Source: Saposhnikovia divaricata (Eukaryota; Streptophyta; Magnoliopsida; Apiales; Apiaceae). From it: a stretch of 64,000 nt of DNA. The stretch spans positions 2,480,001 through 2,544,000 of the forward strand of contig JAZHRN010000137.1 in assembly GCA_036435485.1 (NCBI GenBank). Reading direction: 5' to 3'. Below the pieces are notes generated by a model. It had not been told where the DNA came from. It did no database searches and saw nothing but the letters and a program-made list of their open reading frames with translations. Positions 46,264 through 57,586 of this stretch are shown one piece after another; position 1 is the first letter of the stretch; each line of letters opens with the position of its first letter. The translations under genes were made by a program, and so were the position numbers.

Positions 46264-48798
46264 GTAAAAATATCCCTAAAATGGTCCGACTCGATTTTTA
46301 ACAATATCCCGTGTACTAACCACTTTGAGGATTATCCGAAAACCGAGTTTCGATCATATCTGCTCCGATTCAGGTTCGACATGCGTCAAATAAAATTTTG
46401 TTGAATTTCAATAACCCATAGGAACAAAATATGTAAAAATATCCACAAAATGGTCCGACTTGATTTTTAACAATATCCCGTGTACTAACCCCTTTGAGAA
46501 TTTGTCAAAAACCGAGTTTCGATTATATCAGCTCCGATTCCGGTCCGAACTGCGTCAAATAAAATTTCGTTGATTTCCAATAACCCATAGGAACAAAATA
46601 TGTAAAAATATCCACAAAATGGTCCGACTTGATTTTTAACAATATCCCGTGTACTAACCCCTTTGAGAATTTTCCGAAAACCGAGTTTCGATCATATCAG
46701 CTCCGATTCCGGTCCGAATTGCGTCAAATAAAATTTCGTTGAATTCCAATAACCCATAGGAACAAAATATGTAAAAATATCCACAAAATGGTCCGTCTTG
46801 ATTTTTAACAATATCCCGTGTACTAACCCCTTTGAGAATTTTCCGAAAACCGAGTTTCGATCATATCAGCTCCGATTCCGGTCCGAATTGCGTCAAATAA
46901 AATTTCGTTGAATTCCAATAACCCATAGGAACAAAATATGTAAAAATATCCACAAAATGGTCTGACTCAATTTTTAACAATATCCCGTGTACTAACCCCT
47001 TTGAGAATTTTCCGAAAACCGAGTTTCGATCATATCAGCTCCGATTCCGGTCCGAATTGCGTCAAATAAAATTTCGTTGAATTCCAATAACCCATAGGAA
47101 CAAAATATGTAAAAATATCCACAAAATGGTCCGACTTGATTTTTAACAATATCCCGTGTACTAACCCCTTTGAGAATTTTCCGAAAACCGAGTTTCGATC
47201 ATATCAGCTCCGATTCCGGTCCGAATTGCGTCAAATAAAATTTCGTTGAATTCCAATAACCCATAGGAACAAAATATGTAAAAATATCCACAAAATGGTC
47301 CGACTCGATTTTTAACAATATCCCGTGTACTAACCACTTTGAGGATTATCCGAAAACCGAGTTTCGATCATATCAGCTCCGATTCAGGTTCGACCCGCGT
47401 CAAATAAAATTTCGTTGATTTCCAATAACCCATAGGAACAAAATATGTAAAAATATCCACAAAATGGTCCGACTTGATTTTTAACAATATCCCGTGTACT
47501 AACCCCTTTGAGAATTTTTCGAAAACCGAGTTTCGATCATATCAGTTCCGATTCCGGTCCGAATTGCGTCAAATAAAATTTCGTTGAATTCCAATAACCC
47601 ATAGGAACAAAATATGTAAAAATATCCACAAAATGGTCCGACTTGATTTTTAACAATATCCCGTGTAATAACCCCTTTGAGAATTTTCCGAAAACCGAGT
47701 TTCGATCATATTAGCTCCGATTCCGGTCCGAATTGCGTCAAATAAAATTTCGTTGAATTCCAATAACCCATAGGAACAAAATATGTAAAAATATCCACAA
47801 AATGGTCCGACTTGATTTTTAACAATATCCCGTGTACTAACCCCTTTGAGAATTTTCCGAAAACCGAGTTTCGATCATATCAGCTCCGATTCCGGTCCGA
47901 ATTGCGTCAAATAAAATTTCGTTGAATTCCAATAACCCATAGGAACAAAATATGTAAAAATATCCACAAAATGGTCTGACTCAATTTTTAACAATATCCC
48001 GTGTACTAACCCCTTTGAGAATTTTCCGAAAACCGAGTTTCGATCATATCAGCTCCGATTCCGGTCCGAATTGCGTCAAATAAAATTTCGTTGAATTCCA
48101 ATAACCCATAGGAACAAAATATGTAAAAATATCCACAAAATGGTCCGGCTTGATTTTTAACAATATCCCGTGTACTAACCCCTTTGAGAATTTTCCGAAA
48201 ACCGAGTTTCGATCATATCAGCTCCGATTCCGGTCCGAATTGCGTCAAATAAAATTTCGTTGAATTCCAATAACCCATAGGAACAAAATATGTAAAAATA
48301 TCCACAAAATGGTCTGACTCGATTTTTAACAATATCCCGTGTACTAACCACTTTGAGGATTATCCGAAAACCGAGTTTCGATTATATCAGCTCCGATTCA
48401 GGTTCGACCCGCGTCAAATAAAATTTCGTTGATTTCCAATAACCCATAGGAACAAAATATGTAAAAATATCCACAAAATGGTCCGACTTGATTTTTAACA
48501 ATATCCCGTGTACTAACCCCTTTGAGAATTTTCCGAAAACCGAGTTTCGATCATATGAGCTCCGATTCCGGTCCGAATTGCGTCAAATAAAATTTTGTTG
48601 AATTCCAATAACCCATAGGAACAAAATATGTAAAAATATCCACAAAATGGTCCAACTCAATTTTTAACAATTTCCCGTGTACTAACCCCTTTGAGGATTA
48701 TCCAAAAACCGAGTTTTGACTATATCAGCTCCGATTCAGTTCCGAATTGCGTCAAATACAATATCGTTGAATTCCAATAACCCATAGGAACAAAATAT

Positions 48799-48967
48799 GT
48801 AAAAATATCCCTAAAATGGTCCGACTCGATTTTTAACAATATCCCGTGTACTAACAACTTTGAAGATTATCCGAAAACCGAGTTTCGATCATATCAGCTC
48901 CGATTCAGGTTCGACCCGCGTCAAATAAAATTTTGTTGAATTTCAATAACCCATAGGAACAAAATAT
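48799..48967 (+). repeat. Type L monomer exemplar (domain 3)
   Basis: CCCT head, CTCGATTT, ACAACTTTGAAGATTAT or ACAACTTTGAGGATTAT, CAGGTTCGACCCGCG and TTTTGTTGAATTTC. L always follows C and precedes M. It resembles D/I of the earlier domains but has the private ACAAC state. Sub-lineages: GTAAGAATATCC at the start (51503, 52686, 54714) and GAAAATCGAG (49982, 55897, 58939, 61677, 62522, 63367). Confidence 0.9.
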
Positions 48968-49136
48968 GTAAAAATATCCACAAAATGGTCCGACTTGATT
49001 TTTAACAATATCCCGTGTACTAACCCCTTTGAGAATTTTCCGAAAACCGAGTTTTGATCATATCAGCTCCGATTCCGGTACGATTTGCGTCAAATAAAAT
49101 TTCGTTGAATTCCAATAACCCATAGGAACAAAATAT
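48968..49136 (+). repeat. Type M monomer exemplar (domain 3)
   Basis: G-like but with TTTTGATCATATCAG and CCGGTACGA (private A). This copy has GATTTGCG where others have GAATTGCG. Invariably follows L. Late copies start at an AACATG junction (61846, 62691, 63536), a marker of the most recent local amplification. Confidence 0.9.
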
Positions 49137-49305
49137 GTAAAAATATCCACAAAATGGTCCGACTTGATTTTTAACAATATCCCGTGTACTAACTCCTTTG
49201 AGAATTTTCCGAAAACCGAGTTTCGATCATATCAGCTCCGATTCCGGTCCGACCCGCGTCAAATAAAATTTCGTTGAATTCCAATAACCCATAGGAACAA
49301 AATAT
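49137..49305 (+). repeat. Type N monomer exemplar (domain 3)
   Basis: Private ACTCCTTTGAG and GTCCGACCCGCG on a G background. A sub-lineage has GGTCCGAATTGATT in its head (51841, 53024, 55052), matching the GTAAGAAT sub-lineage of L, so the two variants travel together in the same HOR units. Confidence 0.88.
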
Positions 49306-50995
49306 GTAAAAATATCCACAAAATGGTCCGACTTGATTTTTAACAATATCCCGTGTACTAACCCCTTTGAGAATTTTCCGAAAACCGAATTTCGATCATA
49401 TCAGCTCCGATTCCGGTCCGAATTGCGTCAAATAAAATTTCGTTGAATTCCAATAACCCATAGGAACAAAATATGTAAAAATATCCACAAAATGGTCCGA
49501 CTTGATTTTTAACAATATCCCGTGTACTAACCCCTTTGAGAATTTTCCGAAAACCGAGTTTCGATCATATCAGCTCCGATTCCGGTCCGACCCTCGTCAA
49601 ATTAAATTTCGTTGAATTCCAATAACCCATGGGAACAAAATATGTGAAAATATCCACAAAATGGTCCGACTTGATTTTTAACAATATCCCGTGTACTAAC
49701 CCCTTTGAGAATTTTCCGAAAACCGAGTTTCGATCATATTAGCTCCGATTCCGGTCCGAATTGCGTCAAATAAAATTTTGTTGAATTCCAATAACCCATA
49801 GGAACAAAATATGTAAAAATATCCACAAAATGGTCCGACTCAATTTTTAACAATTTCCCGTGTACTAACCCCTTTGAGGATTATCCAAAAACCGAGTTTT
49901 GACTATATCAGCTCCGATTCAGTTCCGAATTGCGTCAAATACAATATCGTTGAATTCCAATAACCCATAGGAACAAAATATGTAAAAATATCCCTAAAAT
50001 GGTCCGACTCGATTTTTAACAATATCCCGTGTACTAACAACTTTGAGGATTATCCGAAAATCGAGTTTCGATCATATCAGCTCCGATTCAGGTTCGACCC
50101 GCGTCAAATAAAATTTTGTTGAATTTCAATAACCCATAGGAACAAAATATGTAAAAATATCCACAAAATGGTCCGACTTGATTTTTAACAATATCCCGTG
50201 TACTAACCCCTTTGAGAATTTTCCGAAAACCGAGTTTTGATCATATCAGCTCCGATTCCGGTACGAATTGCGTCAAATAAAATTTCGTTGAATTCCAATA
50301 ACCCATAGGAACAAAATATGTAAAAATATCCACAAAATGGTCCGACTCAATTTTTAACAATTTCCCGTGTACTAACCCCTTTGAGGATTATCCAAAAACC
50401 GAGTTTTGACTATATCAGCTCCGATTCAGTTCCGAATTGCGTCAAATACAATATCGTTGAATTCCAATAACCCATAGGAACAAAATATGTAAAAATATCC
50501 CTAAAATGGTCCGACTCGATTTTTAACAATATCCCGTGTACTAACAACTTTGAGGATTATCCGAAAACCGAGTTTCGATCATATCAGCTCCGATTCAGGT
50601 TCGACCCGCGTCAAATAAAATTTTGTTGAATTTCAATAACCCATAGGAACGAAATATGTAAAAATATCCACAAAATGGTCCGACTTGATTTTTAACAATA
50701 TCCCGTGTACTAACCCCTTTGAGAATTTTCCGAAAACCGAGTTTTGATCATATCAGCTCCGATTCCGGTACGAATTGCGTCAAATAAAATTTCGTTGAAT
50801 TCCAATAACCCATAGGAACAAAATATGTAAAAATATCCACAAAATGGTCCGACTTGATTTTTAACAATATCCCGTGTACTAACTCCTTTGAGAATTTTCC
50901 GAAAACCGAGTTTCGATCATATCAGCTCCGATTCCGGTCCGACCCGCGTCAAATAAAATTTCGTTGAATTCCAATAACCCATAGGAACAAAATAT

Positions 50996-51164
50996 GTAAA
51001 AATATCCACAAAATGGTCCGACTTGATTTTTAACAATATCCCGTGTACTAACCCCTTTGAGAATTTTCCGAAAACCGAGTTTCGATCATATCAGCTCCGA
51101 TTCCGGTCCGACCCGCGTCAAATAAAATTTCGTTGAATTCCAATAACCCATAGGAACAAAATAT
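50996..51164 (+). repeat. Type P monomer exemplar (domain 3)
   Basis: As N but with ACCCCTTTGAG: GAGAATTTTCCG and GTCCGACCCGCG. Copies at 55390, 58432 and 61170 have ATTTTTCGAAAAC and GTCAAATTAAAT; those are the P of 7-monomer units. The copy at 57249 has AAAACTGAGTTTCTA. Confidence 0.85.
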
Positions 51165-51333
51165 GTAAAAATATCCACAAAATGGTCCGACTTGATTTTT
51201 AACAATATCCCGTGTACTAACCCCTTTGAGAATTTTCCGAAAACCGAGTTTCGATCATATCAGCTCCGATTCCGGTCCGAATTGCGTCAAATAAAATTTT
51301 GTTGAATTCCAATAACCCATAGGAACAAAATAT
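51165..51333 (+). repeat. Type Q monomer exemplar (domain 3)
   Basis: G background with TTTTGTTGAATTCC; always precedes C, closing a unit. Q' at 56404, 59446 and 63874 has ATTTTTCGAAAAC and, in the two complete copies, normal TTTCGTTG; it closes the 5-monomer units at 55728 and 58770. The copy at 58601 has GAATTGTGTC. Confidence 0.85.
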
Positions 51334-54300
51334 GTAAAAATATCCACAAAATGGTCCAACTCAATTTTTAACAATTTCCCGTGTACTAACCCCTTTGAGG
51401 ATTATCCAAAAACCGAGTTTTGACTATATCAGCTCCGATTCAGTTCCGAATTGCGTCAAATACAATATCGTTGAATTCCAATAACCCATTGGAACAAAAT
51501 ATGTAAGAATATCCCTAAAATGGTCCGACTCGATTTTTAACAATATCCCGTGTACTAACAACTTTGAAGATTATCCGAAAACCGAGTTTCGATCATATCA
51601 GCTCCGATTCAGGTTCGACCCGCGTCAAATAAAATTTTGTTGAATTTCAATAACCCATAGGAACAAAATATGTAAAAATATCCACAAAATGGTCCGACTT
51701 GATTTTTAACAATATCCCGTGTACTAACCCCTTTGAGAATTTTCCGAAAACCGAGTTTTGATCATATCAGCTCCGATTCCTGTACGAATTGCGTCAAATA
51801 AAATTTCGTTGAATTCCAATAACCCATAGGAACAAAATATGTAAAAATATCCACAAAATGGTCCGAATTGATTTTTAACAATATCCCGTGTACTAACTCC
51901 TTTGAGAATTTTCCGAAAACCGAGTTTCGATCATATCAGCTCCGATTCCGGTCCGACCCGCGTCAAATAAAATTTCGTTGAATTCCAATAACCCATAGGA
52001 ACAAAATATGTAAAAATATCTACAAAATGGTCCGACTTGATTTTTAACAATATCCCGTGTACTAACCCCTTTGAGAATTTTCCGAAAACCGAATTTCGAT
52101 CATATCAGCTCCGATTCCGGTCCGAATTGCGTCAAATAAAATTTCGTTGAATTCCAATAACCCATAGGAACAAAATATGTAAAAATATCCACAAAATGGT
52201 CCGACTTGATTTTTAACAATATCCCGTGTACTAACCCCTTTGAGAATTTTCCGAAAACCGAGTTTCGATCATATCAGCTCCGATTCCGGTCCGACCCGCG
52301 TCAAATAAAATTTCGTTGAATTCCAATAACCCATAGGAACAAAATATGTAAAAATATCCACAAAATGGTCCGACTTGATTTTTAACAATATCCCGTGTAC
52401 TAACCCCTTTGAGAATTTTCCGAAAACCGAGTTTCGATCATATCAGCTCCGATTCCGGTCCGAATTGCGTCAAATAAAATTTTGTTGAATTCCAATAACC
52501 CATAGGAACAAAATATGTAAAAATATCCACAAAATGGTCCAACTCAATTTTTAACAATTTCCCGTGTACTAACCCCTTTGAGGATTATCCAAAAACCGAG
52601 TTTTGACTATATCAGCTCCGATTCAGTTCCGAATTGCGTCAAATACAATATCGTTGAATTCCAATAACCCATAGGAACAAAATATGTAAGAATATCCCTA
52701 AAATGGTCCGACTCGATTTTTAACAATATCCCGTGTACTAACAACTTTGAAGATTATCCGAAAACCGAGTTTCGATCATATCAGCTCCGATTCAGGTTCG
52801 ACCCGCGTCAAATAAAATTTTGTTGAATTTCAATAACCCATAGGAACAAAATATGTAAAAATATCCACAAAATGGTCCGACTTGATTTTTAACAATATCC
52901 CGTGTACTAACCCCTTTGAGAATTTTCCGAAAACCGAGTTTTGATCATATCAGCTCCGATTCCGGTACGAATTGCGTCAAATAAAATTTCGTTGAATTCC
53001 AATAACCCATAGGAACAAAATATGTAAAAATATCCACAAAATGGTCCGAATTGATTTTTAACAATATCCCGTGTACTAACTCCTTTGAGAATTTTCCGAA
53101 AACCGAGTTTCGATCATATCAGCTCCGATTCCGGTCCGACCCGCGTCAAATAAAATTTCGTTGAATTCCAATAACCCATAGGAACAAAATATGTAAAAAT
53201 ATCCACAAAATGGTCCGACTTGATTTTTAACAATATCCCGTGTACTAACCCCTTTGAGAATTTTCCGAAAACCGAATTTCGATCATATCAGCTCCGATTC
53301 CGGTCCGAATTGCGTCAAATAAAATTTCGTTGAATTCCAATAACCCATAGGAACAAAATATGTAAAAATATCCACAAAATGGTCCGACTTGATTTTTAAC
53401 AATATCCCGTGTACTAACTCCTTTGAGAATTTTCCGAAAACCGAGTTTCGATCATATCAGCTCCGATTCCGGTCCGACCCGCGTCAAATAAAATTTCGTT
53501 GAATTCCAATAACCCATAGGAACAAAATATGTAAAAATATCCACAAAATGGTCCGACTCAATTTTTAACAATTTCCCGTGTACTAACCCCTTTGAGGATT
53601 ATCCAAAAACCGAGTTTTGACTATATCAGCTCCGATTCAGTTCCGAATTGCGTCAAATACAATATCGTTGAATTCCAATAACCCATAGGAACAAAATATG
53701 TAAAAATATCCCTAAAATGGTCCGACTCGATTTTTAACAATATCCCGTGTACTAACAACTTTGAGGATTATCCGAAAACCGAGTTTCGATCATATCAGCT
53801 CCGATTCAGGTTCGACCCGCGTCAAATAAAATTTTGTTGAATTTCAATAACCCATAGGAACAAAATATGTAAAAATATCCACAAAATGGTCCGACTTGAT
53901 TTTTAACAATATCCCGTGTACTAACCTCTTTGAGAATTTTCCGAAAACCGAGTTTTGATCATATCAGGTCCGATTCCGGTACGAATTGCGTCAAATAAAA
54001 TTTCGTTGAATTCCAATAACCCATAGGAACAAAATATGTAAAAATATCCACAAAATGGTCCGACTTGATTTTTAACAATATCCCGTGTACTAACTCCTTT
54101 GAGAATTTTCCGAAAACCGAGTTTCGATCATATCAGCTCCGATTCCGGTCCGACCCGCGTCAAATAAAATTTCGTTGAATTCCAATAACCCATAGGAACA
54201 AAATATGTAAAAATATCCACAAAATGGTCCGACTTGATTTTTAACAATATCCCGTGTACTAACCCCTTTGAGAATTTTCCGAAAACCGAGTTTCGATCAT

Positions 54301-54544
54301 ATCAGCTCCGATTCCGGTCCGACCCGCGTCAAATAAAATTTCGTTGAATTCCAATAACCCATAGGAACAAAATATGTAAAAATATCCACAAAATGGTCCG
54401 ACTTGATTTTTAACAATATCCCGTGTACTAACCCCTTTGAGAATTTTCCGAAAACCGAGTTTCGATCATATCAGCTCCGATTCCGGTCCGAATTGCGTCA
54501 AATAAAATTTTGTTGAATTCCAATAACCCATAGGAACAAAATAT
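51334..54544. repeat. 7-, 6- and 6-monomer units of domain 3
   Basis: C L M N O P Q (51334, 1183 bp), C L M N O N (52517, 1014 bp) and C L M N P Q (53531, 1014 bp). The first two share GTAAGAAT in L and GGTCCGAATTG in N, exactly 1183 bp apart (51503/52686 and 51841/53024). The final N-like monomer at 53362 has ACTCC and GACCCGCG, so P and Q were lost there. Confidence 0.85.
52010..52178 (+). repeat. Type O monomer exemplar (domain 3)
   Basis: G background with ACCGAATTTCG (ACCGAG elsewhere). Copies at 49306, 52010, 53193, 55221, 58263 and 61001, one per 7-monomer unit plus 53193 in a 6-mer. The copies at 58263 and 61001 share TTTCATTG, marking common descent. Confidence 0.87.
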
Positions 54545-57500
54545 GTAAAAATATCCACAAAATGGTCCAACTCAATTTTTAACAATTTTCCGTGTACTAA
54601 CCCCTTTGAGGATTATCCAAAAACCGAGTTTTGACTATATCAGCTCCGATTCAGTTCCGAATTGCGTCAAATACAATATCGTTGAATTCCAATAACCCAT
54701 AGGAACAAAATATGTAAGAATATCCATAAAATGGTCCGACTCGATTTTTAACAATATCCCGTGTACTAACAACTTTGAAGATTATCCGAAAACCGAGTTT
54801 CGATCATATCAGCTCCGATTCAGGTTCGACCCGCGTCAAATAAAATTTTGTTGAATTTCAATAACCCATAGGAACAAAATATGTAAAAATATCCACAAAA
54901 TGGTCCGACTTAATTTTTAACAATATCCCGTGTACTAACCCCTTTGAGAATTTTCCGAAAACCGAGTTTTGATCATATCAGCTCCGATTCCGGTACGAAT
55001 TGCGTCAAATAAAATTTCGTTGAATTCCAATAACCCATAGGAACAAAATATGTAAAAATATCCACAAAATGGTCCGAATTGATTTTTAACAATATCCCGT
55101 GTACTAACTCCTTTGAGAATTTTCCGAAAACCGAGTTTCGATCATATCAGCTCCGATTCCGGTCCGACCCGCGTCAAATAAAATTTCGTTGAATTCCAAT
55201 AACCCATAAGAACAAAATATGTAAAAATATCCACAAAATGGTCCGACTTGATTTTTAACAATATCCCGTGTACTAACCCCTTTGAGAATTTTCCGAAAAC
55301 CGAATTTCGATCATATCAGCTCCGATTCCGGTCCGAATTGCGTCAAATAAAATTTCGTTGAATTCCAATAACCCATAGGAACAAAATATGTAAAAATATC
55401 CACAAAATGGTCCGACTTGATTTTTAACAATATCCCGTGTACTAACCCCTTTGAGAATTTTTCGAAAACCGAGTTTCGATCATATCAGCTCCGATTCCGG
55501 TCCGACCCGCGTCAAATTAAATTTCGTTGAATTCCAATAACCCATAGGAACAGAATATGTAAAAATATCCACAAAATGGTCCGACTTGATTTTTAACAAT
55601 ATCCCGTGTACTAACCCCTTAGAGAATTTTCCGAAAACCGAGTTTCGATCATATCAGCTCCGATTCCGGTCCGAATTGCGTCAAATAAAATTTTGTTGAA
55701 TTCCAATAACCCATAGGAACAAAATATGTAAAAATATCCACAAAATGGTCCGACTCAATTTTTAACAATTTCCCGTGTACTAACCCCTTTGAGGATTATC
55801 CAAAAACCGAGTTTTGACTATATGAGCTCCGATTCAGTTCCGAATTGCGTCAAATACAATATCGTTGAATTCCAATAACCCATAGGAACAAAATATGTAA
55901 AAATATCCCTAAAATGGTCCGACTCGATTTTTAACAATATCCCGTGTACTAACAACTTTGAGGATTATCCGAAAATCGAGTTTCGATCATATCAGCTCCG
56001 ATTCAGGTTCGACCCGCGTCAAATAAAATTTTGTTGAATTTCAATAACCCATAGGAACAAAATATGTAAAAATATCCACAAAATGGTCCGACTTGATTTT
56101 TAACAATATCCCGTGTACTAACCCCTTTGAGAATTTTCCGAAAACCGAGTTTTGATCATATCAGCTCCGATTCCGGTACGAATTGCGTCAAATAAAATTT
56201 CGTTGAATTCCAATAACCCATAGGAACAAAATATGTAAAAATATCCACAAAATGGTCCGACTTGATTTTTAACAATATCCCGTGTACTAACTCCTTTGAG
56301 AATTTTCCGAAAACCGAGTTTCGATCATATCAGCTCCGATTCCGGTCCGACCCGCGTCAAATAAAATTTCGTTGAATTCCAATAACCCATAGGAACAAAA
56401 TATGTAAAAATATCCACAAAATGGTCCGACTTGATTTTTAACAATATCCCGTGTACTAACCCCTTTGAGAATTTTTCGAAAACCGAGTTTCGATCATATC
56501 AGCTCCGATTCCGGTCCGAATTGCGTCAAATAAAATTTCGTTGAATTCCAATAACCCATAGGAACAAAATATGTAAAAATATCCACAAAATGGTCCGACT
56601 CAATTTTTAACAATTTCCCGTGTACTAACCCCTTTGAGGATTATCCAAAAACCGAGTTTTGACTATATCAGCTCCGATTCAGTTCCGAATTGCGTCAAAT
56701 ACAATATCGTTGAATTCCAATAACCCATAGGAACAAAATATGTAAAAATATCCCTAAAATGGTCCGACTCGATTTTTAACAATATCCCGTGTACTAACAA
56801 CTTTGAGGATTATCCGAAAACAGAGTTTCGATCATATCAGCTCCGATTCAGGTTCGACCCGCGTCAAATAAAATTTTGTTGAATTTCAATAACCCATTGG
56901 AACAAAATATGTAAAAATATCCACAAAATGGTCCGACTTGATTTTTAACAATATCCCGTGTACTAACCCCTTTGAGAATTTTCCGAAAACCGAGTTTTGA
57001 TCATATCAGCTCCGATTCCGGTACGAATTGCGTCAAATAAAATTTCGTTGAATTGCAATAACCCATAGGAACAAAATATGTAAAAATATCCACAAAATGG
57101 TCCGACTTGATTTTTAACAATATCCCGTGTACTAACTCCTTTGAGAATTTTCCGAAAACCGAGTTTCGATCATATCAGCTCCGATTCCGGTCCGACCCGC
57201 GTCAAATAAAATTTCGTTGAATTCCAATAACCCATAGGAACAAAATATGTAAAAATATCCACAAAATGGTCCGACTTGATTTTTAACAATATCCCGTGTA
57301 CTAACCCCTTTGAGAATTTTCCGAAAACTGAGTTTCTATCATATCAGCTCCGATTCCGGTCCGACCCGCGTCAAATAAAATTTCGTTGAATTCCAATAAC
57401 CCATAGGAACAAAATATGTAAAAATATCCACAAAATGGTCCGACTTGATTTTTAACAATATCCCGTGTACTAACCCCTTTGAGAATTTTCCGAAAACCGA

Positions 57501-57586
57501 GTTTCGATCATATCAGCTCCGATTCCGGTCCGAATTGCGTCAAATAAAATTTTGTTGAATTCCAATAACCCATAGGAACAAAATAT
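54545..57586. repeat. 18-monomer super-HOR, copy 1 (3042 bp)
   Basis: Three sub-units in a fixed order: C L M N O P Q (7), C L M N Q' (5), C L M N P Q (6). Markers found again at +3042: GAAAATCGAG in the second L (55897/58939), CCCATTGG at the third L tail (56898/59940) and TTGAATTGCAATAACC at the third M tail. The first C has AACAATTTTCCGTG and the first L GTAAGAAT, which the second copy lacks. Confidence 0.87.

Larger units (their letters stand above)
18574..48629. repeat. Domain 2: mixed 7- to 20-monomer HORs
   Basis: The same types as domain 1 appear in shorter, successively replaced formulas: 7-, 8- and 9-mers, then a 20-mer (3377 bp), then a 14-mer (2365 bp), then an irregular G/K/J zone. 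The A monomer is mostly replaced by A' or A'' (GAGAATTTT but still CAGTTCC). The I monomer gains an ATAGG/GTAAAA junction and TCTGCTCC. C monomers remain 168 bp up to the last one at 44406. I place the end at 48630, where the first 169-bp C and the first L and M monomers appear. Confidence 0.85.
44743..48629. repeat. Degenerate, hybrid-rich end of domain 2
   Basis: F J/I F G G K G J A''/H I F G G K G J A'' B G K G J G. It starts as a third copy of the 14-mer, then loses H through a J/I fusion and B-C-D-F-J through an A''/H fusion. An 8-mer (G G K G J A''/H I F, from 45250) is partly repeated at 46602. C, D and H monomers disappear as whole units; G and K dominate. Private changes accumulate (CGACATGCG, GGTCCGTCTTG, GTGTAATAACC, GGTCCGGCTTG). 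Confidence 0.8.
48630..49812. repeat. 7-monomer unit C L M N O P Q-like, first of domain 3
   Basis: C at 48630 is the first 169-bp C (CTCCGATTCAG) and has GGTCCAACTCAA. P at 49475 has GACCCTCGTCAAATTAAAT. The closing monomer at 49644 is Q-like (TTTTGTTGAATTCC) but has the B state ATATTAGCTCC, a B/Q intermediate. Confidence 0.83.
49813..51333. repeat. 3-mer (CLM) plus 6-mer (CLMNPQ)
   Basis: C L M at 49813-50319 (507 bp) is the shortest unit seen and is immediately followed by C L M N P Q (50320-51333, 1014 bp). L at 49982 has GAAAATCGAG, a marker that returns only from 55897 onward. Confidence 0.83.
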
